In this document: positions 24,673 to 37,100 of the stretch, piece by piece
Position numbering within the stretch: the stretch's first letter is position 1
Layout: the number at the start of each line of letters is the position of its first letter
Assembly: GCA_003342815.1 (NCBI GenBank)
Contig: PTEX01000138.1
Coordinates: 495,316-559,315 of the forward strand
Direction of reading: 5' to 3'
DNA length: 64,000 bases
Origin: Eudromia elegans
Taxonomy: Eukaryota; Chordata; Aves; Tinamiformes; Tinamidae
Notes under the pieces: generated by a model
Seen by the model: only the letters and a program-made list of their open reading frames with translations
Database searches by the model: none
Told to the model about the DNA's origin: nothing
Program-made: the position numbers and the translations under genes

Positions 24673-26744
24673 CTGCGGCACAAACCACAGCAGCGGGTTG
24701 GCGGGCGCCCGGCCGGGGAGCGGCCCCACACACCCCCCAAACCTAGGGGTTCACCCTCGGCTGGATGCTCTTCTACTAAGGGCATTATTTACTTGCAGTG
24801 TGCACACATAACCACTCACCACAGGGCTCATCCACTGACAGAAAAACTTGAGGTACTTGTCAAGTAGAAGCGATTATCTCATCTAGATTTCTCACTTTAC
24901 AGGAGCAATCTACATTCTGGACTATAGTTAACTCAACACTTCTCCTGCATCTTGCAGAGAAAGTAAAACACAATTATCTGTTTAAAATAAACCAAAAATT
25001 GTTAATTATGCAGCTTTCAGATTATAATGTAGATACAACAATTGCAACTCCAGAGGTAGAGCAGGATCCCCCAAATCATTTCTGTGCTGCTACAGCCAGG
25101 AACTTAAAAACTCCCCTAAATCAGCGCCTGGGGACCAGGTGGGGAGCTCTGGTTTCAAGCTCTCACCTGTGACCAGCTCTCTAGCACCCCATGCAAGACG
25201 CTCTAAGGAAACCCGCATTTCCAACCGGCCCGTTAGCACCTTAGCCCAAGAGAGGCCCCGTCTGGTGCTGCGGGTGGGTATTGCGGTGGGACTGTTGGGT
25301 TGGGGCCCGCAAGGGGCAGCAAGGCGGGTGTCCCTGGGAGGGCGGGCCGGCACAAGGGCGCGCGGGCCCCTTCACTGGGTGGCACTGCGACACCGCCCGA
25401 GAGCGGGGACCGCCGGGAGCCTCCCTTGCAGGGCAGCGCCGGCGGGAGTGCGGCGGGGGCTGCGGGGTCGCCTGGGGCTGTCTGCGGGCACGCCAAGGCA
25501 CACCTGGGACTCCATTACCTGTATCCCTGCGCTGCAATAAGCTCTACGGAGCGAGCTCTGTTAAGCGGTTGAAGTGTTGTTTGCTTGGCTGGCAGGTCAG
25601 CAAAACCTTGTCTGTCAATCCAGAGGAGCACTTTTACCCGTCCCCTGACGCAGGGGCAGGGTGAGGATTGCGCTTAGCAGCCCTGCACGCCATCACCCCA
25701 CCTCAGGTGCCCGAGAGCAGCCCCTCTGCACCAGCCACCCCTGCTCCTCTCCCGGGCTGCACGGACGGGTGTCACCCGCAGGACCCTTTCCTGCCTCCTC
25801 AACCTCCTCTGGTCCGGGGCGGTGGACGAGCTTTGCCCAGAGGCCCCTCTCCTGGCAGAGGCCGACAGAGGTAACACGTGTGCGGGTCCCTGCTCACAGC
25901 CCCTTCCCTAGGGGGGTGGGAACACACGCACCAAAGGACTCGAGAGAAGAACATGCAGCACATAAGGCTTAAGAGGGTGCAGGCTGCCCTTCTGGCTGCT
26001 GCAAATAGAGGCAATAGGTCCTGTAGGCACCTGAGACGCCAGGCCGCACCGCACGGTGCCCACAGCACTCGGGCTTGGGCGAGCAAGCGCTTACCAACGC
26101 TCTGCTGGGCAGGAAGGCTCCCTGAGGCTCCAGGGAACAGCCATCCCCCAGGCACCCTCTTCAGCCAGCTGCGGTCCCACCTCCAAGAGCTGGAGGACTC
26201 AAAGCCTCTGCTGCTCCTCTCCCAGGCGGTTTTGTAGTGAGGAGGAGGGTGATGGACACCAGGATGTCCCCACCTGACGCATGTGCGTGGTGCTGAGGGC
26301 CTTGAGGAGCCCAGCAGCTCCCCAGTGCGGAGGCGCTCACAGCTGAACCTCATCCCCACGTGGCAGGAGCACCGTGGGAGTCAAAGCGCAGCTGGATCCG
26401 GGAGGCCACAACGAGGATGGGGAGCAGGGCGGCCCTTCCCCGCGTGCCGGACACCGTTGCAAGGGAGTCAACATGTGCAAAGGAGGCAACGGTTGCTGGT
26501 TGTAGGAGCACGTATGACCACGGCTCCCGAGTGCGCGTGCCAGTGAAGGAGCCTTCAGAAAGCACACTGGGATTTAAAAAAATCCCGTCTTCCCACACAC
26601 AGCACTTACACTTGGCATTACTTCATGCTTTACCGCATAATATTTACATGGAGTATTTACATATTTAGATTTGCATGTACTTTCCATTTTAAAGCATGAG
26701 ATGACGGTGAGGTTGAGGCGTAGCTACCTTCCAGAACACTCCCT

Positions 26745-26885
26745 GGAAATTTCTGCTTTCATCTGACTTATATTGGCATGACTAAAAGGCACTGGCTGGA
26801 TTTTAATTTGAAACTTCATGTCCTTTTAATATTTTAATGCGGCATTAATATTTTAACATCCTTTAGAACAAGCTAGCTGTAGCTT
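26745..26885. promoter_or_regulatory. Candidate conserved AT-rich element in intron 3
   Basis: The sequence repeats TTTTAATATTTTAA and CATTAATATTTTAA and is sharply bounded by GC-rich DNA on both sides. It lies 0.6-0.8 kb upstream of coding exon 4's neighbour exon 3 donor, inside a short intron. Regulatory function is speculative. Confidence 0.3.
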
Positions 26886-27153
26886 TTCCCCTGCAAATGA
26901 AATTTGATACGAAAACCAGCAATGAACAAAATTCTCCACGTCAGGCTGTGCTCCTCAGCACGCGTCCCAGGCTTCCCCCCGGGAATCGCACGGGCTTCCC
27001 ACATAAAGCAGCACGGCTTCTGGTGGGAAGAAGTTTCCCCACAGAGGAGCTCGGTAATGAGGGCTCCCCGTGCGAGCGGATGCGCCAGTGGGATTCTGGC
27101 CTTGGACAGACCCATGGGTAAAGGCCAAGGCTTGAGCAGCAGCGGCGGGGGCC

Positions 27154-27176
27154 GAGCAGAGCAGAGCAGAGCAGAG
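27154..27176. repeat. (GAGCA)n pentanucleotide repeat
   Basis: About 4.6 copies of GAGCA lie within GC-rich sequence of intron 3. Confidence 0.92.
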
Positions 27177-27510
27177 CCCTCGTCCTTCCCCCCCGCCGCG
27201 CTGCGTCCGCACGGCCCGGCCCGAGCGCCTCCGAAGCGCCCGGCACGGGCTCCGCGCCCGAAGCACCCGGCAAAGCTCTCCAGCCTGCTCCAGGGTCACG
27301 GAGGAAGCCGCAAAATCAGCGCAACGTTGAAGCTTAGCGCCTGAAAATCAATCCAAAGAGAAGGTTCCCATGCTTGAAGGCAGACGGGAGCTTAGCTACC
27401 TTGCTAAATCAAGGGGGTTTCATCCTTAAAGCCCCAGGGAAGCCCCTGCTGCCCAGGAATGCAGCCACCCCGGGTGCCCTTTGTCACGAAACCCCAGTCT
27501 TTGCTACTCA

Positions 27511-28625
<1,115 letters not shown>

Positions 28626-28690
28626 CTTTGAAGTAAAGACTTGCCATCGTTGACCTGTCCCAAGGTGTTCTGGAGCCGCCTGAGTTCCTC
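28626..28690 (-). CDS. IQCJ-SCHIP1: IQCJ-SCHIP1 coding exon 2 (N-terminal Leu-rich segment, residues 4-25)
   Basis: The minus-strand acceptor is pyrimidine-rich and ends CTGTAG at 28691. The exon runs from GAGGAACTC at 28690 to CAAAG at 28626, followed by the donor GTAAAT. Its 65 nt encode 21 full residues beginning EELRRLQNTLGQ and containing VNDGK, plus two bases of a split serine codon (phase 2). This closely matches the second exon of known IQCJ. The segment is probably an amphipathic helix: Leu recurs at residues 6, 9 and 13 with charged residues between. Its function is not established. The shorter frames crossing this interval are shadows. A 43-bp-period minisatellite starts about 420 bp upstream in intron 1. 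Confidence 0.92.
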
Positions 28691-29111
28691 CTACAGGGAG
28701 AGACACAGCGTTCAGCGGGATGGTGGCAACCCATGCCTGCGGTGCCGCGAGACACGCGTCCGTCCCGCCCGCTCCCAACGGAGACACCCAAAACAACCAC
28801 AGAGAGGCCACTGGATTTATCAGTCTGCCCAGGACATTGCTGTGAAAAGAAACATCAGACCTACAAAGAATGATGGCAGAGTGAAAGAGCAGAAGAGGAA
28901 GTATTTTTTCTCTATTATTAGGTATGTGGCTGCTTTGATTTGATAGACGGTCTTGATAAGCGGCAAGCTAGCAGCGGTTCGTACTTGCAGACATTCCTGT
29001 CTGCTCTGCAATCAAAGAGCATTCAGCCTCGTAATTAAGAGAGTCGCTGGGGGAGATGCGGAGCTCCATGTCTTCACCTGCCCCTTGCCTCAGATCCTGC
29101 TCTCGGCAGAC

Positions 29112-29284
29112 GAGATGCCACGAGTTCAACCCTGAGATGCCACGAGTTTAACCCCGAGATCCACGAGTTCAACCCTGAGATGCCACGAGTTTAACCCCGA
29201 GATCCACGAGTTCAACCCTGAGATGCCACGAGTTTAACCCCAAGATCCACGAGTTTAACCCTGAGATGCCACGAGTTTAACTCT
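29112..29284. repeat. Minisatellite, 8 units with a 43-bp (22+21) higher-order period
   Basis: Eight units run back to back. The type GAGATGCCACGAGTTTAACC plus CC (22 bp) alternates with GAGATCCACGAGTTCAACCC plus T (21 bp); the first unit is a hybrid. Unit starts are 29112, 29134, 29156, 29177, 29199, 29220, 29242 and 29263. The alternation shows that dimers were amplified after the two types had diverged. The array lies about 420 bp upstream of exon 2, in intron 1. Confidence 0.95.
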
Positions 29285-32273
29285 GCTACACAGCCAGGTC
29301 CCCTCCTGCACAACGAAGGGCCAGGAGAAATCACCCCACGTGTTTCAGCACTCGGATTTGGCTTAAAAACCAAAAAGCATTTCTGCACAAGTTTCGTTCC
29401 TCAGAAGGGGTGGGAGCAGGGGGAAAGACCCATTATTGGCCTAAAATTGAAAAATATTATCAACAACCAGCAAGGAAATTCAACTGAAAAACAAACCAGC
29501 TGAAACCCCCCAAATTTTAAATCATGATTTATATTAATTTACTTTCCTGGTGCTGAAACGCGTCCACGGGCCGGGTAGCTCTGAGGAGACTGACTAGCAA
29601 TGCCAGGATGAACCAGACCTGGGAGGGCGGCAGGAGCCACGGGGACACCCGGGCCGGGACGTCTCCAGCTCCCGGCACGCGGCGCTCCAACCTTCTGGCT
29701 TCCAATGAAACCACTCTGGTCCCTGTGAGCAGCTCGGAGCCACCAGCTTCACCCGCCACCGTTTCAAGCACAGCTCACGCAGGGGAATTTCAAAGGGTGC
29801 TTTCTAATCTCGCAGGAGCGCCACACTGTTCAGCATGAACCAAGCTCACGCCTGGGAGACCATCTATTTCTCATGCAACCTTCATTTCCTAACAGCTCAG
29901 ACGGGCTCTATTTGCAAAATATGTTTTATGCGTTAACTGGATTGGTCAAGATGACATGTCAGATTTTCCCCCAGTTTCTGCCCTGTCTTTGGCCCTGTGG
30001 GTCTCTCACTGTTGCCCCATTTCCTTGACAAGCACAAGCTGACCAAGTGCTGCAGCTCAGCCACAAGGACTCAATGCTGCACCTGGAAGCAACCAAATAA
30101 CTTGGTCATGAAACCCTTCCTTTTTGCCCTCCCTTTTGGCCCATTCTGAGGAATATGCTCTTCTTGAATATTGAAATAAATTTAAAAAAAAAAAGCTAGA
30201 GAAATCTCCCAAATTGTTTTCTCGGAAGTACAGTTCAGCTCAGAAGAAAACATTTAGCTTCCTACATTATTCCAATGGTCATTTCTTTTAGCATCTCCCA
30301 GAGCTACGAAAGGTAATTCAGAATGTGAAAACAATTTGCAATGACTTTATATATAGCTCGGGGTGACAAAACCTGCCCGACTTACACGGATCATTTTTTG
30401 TGTTTGACATCGTTTTCTATTAACCCAAGTGTGAAGACTGAACAACAACAACAAAGTAAAATTGGTTGTGGCATTTGTGACTACTCAGTCTTTCAATTAA
30501 CCGTCTCCAGAGATTCTTTAGAAAAGCTGCAATATTAGGCAACGCCGAAAGGGGCTGGTGATGTTTGCACACTCTGGAAGAGAAGACGGCACCAAATCCA
30601 TGGTAATTTCGGGTTTGCGTCATTGGGCACGCAGTATTGACCACTGCTGCGCAGCGCACGGAGCCGGCTCTGCTGCTGGGCCCGCGTGGACGGGGACGGG
30701 CTGGGGCCACCGCGGCGGGGCCGCCCGTCCGAGCCGAGGCCTTTGGAGGGGCGTCTGCGCCAGGAGCGACCCAGCTGCAAGCTCCGGCTTCGGAAAATTA
30801 CCTTGGAAGCGGTCCCTGCGTCTGCTGGAACACACCGTGAGCTACAGCGCCGCTGAAAACCTGGCTGCAGTGCCAAGGGATTGTAAAATTTACCGCAGCT
30901 CTTCCTGCGTCCGTGGAATATAGACGTTACCAGCAGCTGCGTGTCTATGGACTGGGATAGGGATGATCGAGTCAGAAACAAGCAACGAAGGCCTGAATGC
31001 GAGACCAGTCTCAAGCAAAGCAAAGCAAAAGGGCTTTAACGTGGCCTTTCTGCTCGCGCGTTCATCAGTTCTCAGACTGTAGGTCTGCGTTTTTAGGAAA
31101 CCAGGCTCTTGCAATGGCTGAATTGTTCCTGGGACACACCAGGACCTATAGTGAGGAAAAGACCAAGCGGGCCCGAGCCCACAGAGGGTCCGCCGGGGAC
31201 GCGCCGCCTGCAAGAGCCACGCCGAGCCCAGCGCCCTCCACACGGGCAGAGCTCGACAAGGGCCACGCGAGGACGCGGCTTCCCGCTGCCCGGAGAGCCG
31301 AGCGGGCCCATTCCCGCGTGGGCCGTCCGGGAAGGCGAAAGATGCTGCCTCTGTCCTGGTCCCTACATGGCAGCAGCTGTGCTTAGACCCAAGAGAATAA
31401 GCAAAAATAACCCCCAAATCTTTTTTTTGGGGGGAGATTAGTTTTTTTTTTTCCTTTTTCTAATCTTTAAAATGATTTTTAAATACAGAAGCCATTTCAT
31501 TTTTTGAAAGGGTTGAGCTACAAACGCTGACGAAAAGCACATTACCAGCACAAGATTAGCATAGCGACGGGGCTCTGGTCTGTAGCACAACGATTTACCA
31601 GCTGACTTCAAGAAAAAAATCAAATTGCACCATCGATGGAGTTACCGGAACTGACGTAACTGAGTTTTGTGTCCAGATTTCCAAACACGACCAGGATGGG
31701 AGCTAAGGAGGCGGCACAGGCCAATGGTCCCCCTTGTGTCACCGGTCCATCACACCATCAAGGAGGGGATTTGCTCCTGCTTTTCCTTTGTGCAACGGGA
31801 GGCTGACCTTGCTTGGTTAATTAACCACTAATGAACAGCGAATCCTGGTTCAGATTTTCCCATCCCATCCTACCCGGAATTCTTTTCTGTGCCTTTTTTT
31901 GTGCCCGCTGCGCTGCTGGGGTCACGCGTTGTGCAGAAACCAAAGCAGGAGCAGGGAAGCAGGGGCAGGCAGAAGGGAACATCGGGAGCCAGGATGAGGG
32001 GGCTGCTAATTAGAGCTGGGGGACTCTAATTAGAGCACAGGGCTGAGCAGGAGGGTAAATGACTGCCGCGATGCTGGAGGTGTCCCCAGATCTGGCTGAC
32101 AAATGGGGCACTTAGGGGAATGGCAGCCGTTAGGCAATTAACTCCTGGGGTTTATCGCCTGGCTCTCCCTGCTCTGCATGCTGAGAGCCTTCCCCCCACA
32201 TAGGCATTTCCTTAGTTTGTTAAGAATCAAAGTTATGCTTGTAGAGCACTAATTGCTACTATATCCTTATGTG

Positions 32274-32314
32274 TTTTTTTTTTTTATATATATATTTTTT
32301 TTTTTTTTTTTTTT
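32274..32314. repeat. Poly(T) tract interrupted by TATATATATA
   Basis: Two T runs flank a short TA alternation. On the minus (sense) strand this is poly(A). No adjacent retroposed body was recognised. Confidence 0.9.
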
Positions 32315-33675
32315 CCTGGGATAAGAAGAACCACTTTGCTTTTCCTGTTTCTCCAGCACAGGCCAACTCTCAGCAAGGTTTTTCAAAAACATTTTTTCCT
32401 GCACATTTGCAAGCTAACATCTTTACAGGATACAGTCTAATTTCCTAACAGTTCCCTTAGGCCCTGTGCAAAATGTGGCTTGATGGACGAGTCTTCTGAG
32501 GCTTCCTACCGGCCCACTTCTGTGCTTGTTTTTCCTGCTGAAGTGCAGACCTCCCTCGCAGTGGGCTGTAGCACCGGTTTTAGTCCATTCCTTCCATGTC
32601 ATGTATATACAGTATGTCTCCAAACACACAGTGCTGAGGCATGCAGTGCAATAGGTGTCAAGAAAGCCTTCCAGCTTATGGGACTTGTTTCCTAAGGGCT
32701 GGAAATCCACGGAGCTGGAGACCTGCAGCTTCCCCAAGCTGGAAACCAACCCCGGGTTGTCTGTAAAGCTGAAGATCCAGGGAGGCTGGGGCCGGAAGGC
32801 TCTGTGAGAGCAGCCAGGTCAGGGCTCCGCTGCACCGCTGCGCACTCCTTGTTGCTGTACAGAATTCCCATGGGACACGATTGCCTCCTACTTCACCAGG
32901 CACTTTCCTCATTTAAGATGTGGATCAGATTTTCATTTCCTCCACGTATGCCCATTTCTCCCTTCTTTATTAGGAACACATCTTATATAATTGTTTCTCT
33001 TGTAATTCATGATGTTCCTTCTTCCTCTGTCATCATTTAACCAAACTAGGACTTGATAGGAAGCTCGAGCAGAATAAGCACCAGCCCAGGACACAAAACA
33101 CATCCCGGAAGGTCCCGGAAGGAGCTTCCACTTGGAGTGAAACCCAACGGCGTGGACACTCTTTGCCAACCCCCCCCCCAAGCCCTGCTCAGCACCGGCC
33201 CCACCGCCCCAGCCGGGCACCCACGGTGTCGGGGGAGCCTCGCCGAGGGGCATCGTTGAGGGAACAGGCCAGGGGCTGCCGGGCTTTGCTCAACAAACTC
33301 CAGAACAGGCAGCAGATTCCAACAAAATCATGTTTCAGAACAGAGGAGACCTTCCCAAGGGACACTTGCTCATGTGGGAGGGTGCTTCAGGCCTCAGGAA
33401 GCACAAGTAAATGGCAAACCTAGAAACATCTGCAGCTTTTTCCCCAGAAAAACTGCCTAGGGAAGAACAGATTAGCTGGTTAATGGTGGACTATTTTCTT
33501 TTAATGGGAAAGGAACATGCCTGAATGCTACCAAGAGTCCCGATCACGGGATGGGTTCGGATATGCCTTCTTCTGGACTTAACCCTTCGTCTGAAGGCTG
33601 CAGAATAACGCTGCAACGAAGCCAGGGGAGTTCCTGCACACGACGGATCCAGAAAAATATTTTTCCTTCTTGGGG

Positions 33676-33692
33676 AAAAAAAAAAAAAAAAA
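33676..33692. repeat. Poly(A) tract
   Basis: Seventeen consecutive A residues. No target-site duplication or SINE/LINE body was recognised beside it. Confidence 0.95.
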
Positions 33693-33779
33693 GGCAGCTC
33701 TTTTTATAGCTCCTGAGCCTATTATTTGTAATGACAACAACAGCCAACTGTTTCAAAAGTGAAAAGAAGGATATTAATC

Positions 33780-34140
33780 CAATTTTCGGCCTTTCAGGAC
33801 GCGGCTCTGGCAGCCTCCTCTTTCCTGAGGCTGGGCACAGGGCCGCTCGGGAGGCAGCAGCGTGCTGGCAGGCCCAGCCGCTCTCGCAGCGCGGATCCCT
33901 TCGACCCGCTCCCGCCTCCGCGGCTCCCTCGGAGGCCGAGCAGCCGGTCCGGGCCCGGGCGCCCGACGCGCCGCTTGCAGGAGCAGCTCTGCCTTGCAGA
34001 CCCCCAAGGGAAGGCACCCGCAGCGGCAGGACGCCCCGCTCGCGGGACCGGCCGCTGCGCCTGCAGGACACGGGCGCTCACGTAAGCGCCGCCGCCGCCT
34101 CTGCCGCGGTGAACTGCGGACCGAGCCGCTTCGAGTGGGG
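33780..34140. other. CpG-dense block in intron 1
   Basis: A CpG-rich island-like block between AT-rich flanks. Overlapping open frames on both strands reflect composition. No splice-bounded peptide was recognised. Confidence 0.55.
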
Positions 34141-37100
34141 TCTTAATCTTTACGTGTGTTGTAACTTCCACCCAACCCTCCCGTGTTTGTCTTCCGCGTG
34201 AGAAATAGCTTTTCCACGCTGATCGTAATGAAACCACTCACTCATCCTGATGCTTCTAACGACGCAAACACACCAGGAAACCAGCAGGCCACTTACTCAG
34301 GTGTCAGCCGAGCCGCGTTTGCTGGCGAGCGCGAGCACGAGCCGTGTCCCTCCCGCGCCCGCGCCGCCCTCCTTCCCTTCCCCTCCCAGCACCGCTTGTG
34401 CAAACGATAGCATATTTTATAACACGAATGGAAAATGTTTTATGTTTCCTATCCAGCAACTGCTTAGCCATGACGACCATTGGAGCATCAGCCAGGAACG
34501 TGCAGAGAGCTGCAGAAACGGAGCAATCGCCCTGCAGAGCTGAGGTCTGGAGGACAAACCCATCGGGGCAGGGACACGGTCTTGGCCACGGCCAGCTTGA
34601 GGCTCCCTGGTGTAAAGCGCCTTGCGAGGAGGGTTCTCATGCCCCTTCCCAAAGGGCTTGTTGATGCCTTGGCACTTCCTTCACCCCAATGCAACCCAAA
34701 ACGGCCAGAGGGCAATTCGGGGGGTCACAGCAGAAATTCCTGCAGCTTTTGCAGCGCTGCCGGGGACGGCGAGGGAGGGCACCACGCTAACGAGACAAGG
34801 GAGAAAGGGACTCCCGTGGCAAGCGCGCAGGTGGAATAATCACATCGTCTGCACCCGCTCCTGCTGGTTAATCACTCCATAAGAGTCATTAACACAATTG
34901 TTCAGTCTACTGTAGTCTCGTTACAGAGCGAATATAATTTACATTGCCATTAAAGAGATGGCCACAGATTAGTCTCAGAGGCAAATTACAAAACTATTCA
35001 GTTGTGTTTGTAGCACATCGGTTATAGCTAAATGTGTCTGGGAGAAGAAAATAATAAAAAAAATGCCCAGCACAGCAGATTTCAGAGCTAGCCCAGCCAT
35101 CTACGCCAACCCACCGAGCTGCCCATAGGAAAAGTAAGTAAAACTGCAAGGGTGGGAAACTGCTTAACCGCAGAGAAACCACGGGGCTTTTGTTCCTGCA
35201 AACAGCAACGCGGGGCAAGCAACAAAGGAGCACAAAAGTTGTACAAAGTTAAGAGAGGTGAAGAGGCAGAACTTTGTAAAAATAGAGCAGAACAACTATT
35301 TGCCTTTTCCTGCTTTTCAGCATTAGCTTCTAAAATCCAGTATGTAGAAGGTTGCTGCTTTCATTCCTTCAGGACACTGAAGAAAGGAGAGTATTCTGGG
35401 CTCCATCTGGGTTTCCCTAAAAGACACCAAGGTCCTAAATAAGCAAGGAGACGGGCACCCCGATTCCATTATTATTATTTTAAACAAAAAGCACACAATT
35501 TAGGCACCTGAGCACTTTGGAGATGAGAAAATGGGACTTCCAGACTCAAGCCATTGAGCTTCTCCATACGAAGGCTCTCTCGTCGCTGTATCCCGCTCCC
35601 TCCTCGCGCTTCACCAGCACTCCGCCTTCCCAAGGGCTCTCCATCGAGTCGTTATCCTTTACAAACAGTGGAGCAGCTGGGGGATTTAGGACAGCACAAA
35701 TATTTCCCGTTTGTAAGAACCCTCCTCGTATTCTCCTCCAGCTTTGGGGAGGCCTGAAGACAACACGCTACAGCTGACACACGTGTGCAACGAACACGCT
35801 TGCAGGGCTCGAGGAGGACGCCTGGCACGGGGAGGCTCTTCCAGGCTCTCATGGGAGGGCTGCTGTCAGGGAGCGGGCACTGAAATAGCCCCGTCCGTGC
35901 TGGAGTCCTCAAGCCAGGGGAAAAGGGGCCAATTGCTAAAGCTGGGATGGGAATGGGCACGGAGAGGGGGCCAAGCTGGGAGCCCGTGTCTGACAGCCTG
36001 GCAAAGGAAACCTTGGACCTTCGCTGCTCGGGTGGCATCTCCTCATCAGGGACGAGCAGGTCCTGAACGCCCTGCCTGGGAAGACCTCTGGAATGCAACA
36101 GAGACCGGGCACAGCTTGAGCCTGACTCTAACGTTCACTGAGACGTTTGCAAGGATCTCATGGAGCTTGGATGCTGCACGGCCTTCCCCGAGGGATTCTG
36201 CTACTCCCTTCTCACGCCAAAGCAGCTTCTTCCTCGCGGCACGTGGAGCACCCGGGCAAGGCTCTCGCCAGGCAGACAGTTGTTGTTCGGCTGTGCAAAC
36301 ACACGGCGCTTGCCATGACAAAGCAGGAGCTGTCACGCCAGCCTGGCAGCCCCAGCCCTGACCTGCTGCTGTGGGCTTCCCATGGAACCTGCTCATCCAC
36401 ACTCCTTTCTACACAGATCAGAGCCTAGATTTTGAGAAAATTAGTCCACACAGATCTTATTTACTCTTCCAGGATGGGAGTTGAGGTCTGCTGGGATGAA
36501 CCCATGGAATTTCTAGGTGTCCCAGCTCAGAAGCTCAAAAACTGCTGAGGTCAGAGGTTGCTTGAGGCCTTCCTCCCTCCTCAGAGGGCTCTGCAACGCC
36601 TCGATGACCGCGGCGGGCAGCGGGTGCCTGGCTGACACAGGCAGGTCTGCAAGAGGTCTGCTTGCGAGACCAGGTCACCAGCGGGAGCGAGGGCAGCGGG
36701 CGGCGCGGGCGGCAGGACCCACCGGGCCCACGAGCGGCGCCCGCCCGAGCAGAGCCACCCCCAGCTGCTCGCTCCGCACTGCGGGCACCTAAAGACCTCG
36801 TCTTAATTGAAGGCGGTTGCCTGGCAACTGCATCCTGTGTGCTGCAGGGACGCGTTGCACCTGGAGCGGATCAACATCAGCACGGCACCTCCCAACCTGA
36901 CCAGCCCTAATGCAATCACCGGCGGCAATGAGGAGCAAACGCTTTGCTAGGAGTTCTGCTTCCAAATGGATGGCCCCAACAGGCCAAACCCAAGCAAAGT
37001 CACTCAGAGGTTAGGAAACCTCCCCCTCTTCCCCACCAAACGCCTCAGGCTGCTCCTCACAACTGGAGTTTGTCAAGAGGGCAGAAGCACTGACCGACCG

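Noticed and set aside
24223-24867. 214-codon plus-strand open frame
   Set aside because: It is antisense to exon 4 and its CpG-dense flanks, with no recognisable similarity.
29112-29284. CRISPR-like regular array
   Set aside because: The units are directly contiguous with no unique spacers and the genome is vertebrate; it is a minisatellite.
33660-33692. Retroposon tail
   Set aside because: A poly(A) run is present but no SINE, LINE or processed-gene body or target duplication was recognised next to it.
35744-36361. 205-codon plus-strand open frame
   Set aside because: No motif, no splice structure, and an opposing minus-strand frame overlaps it.
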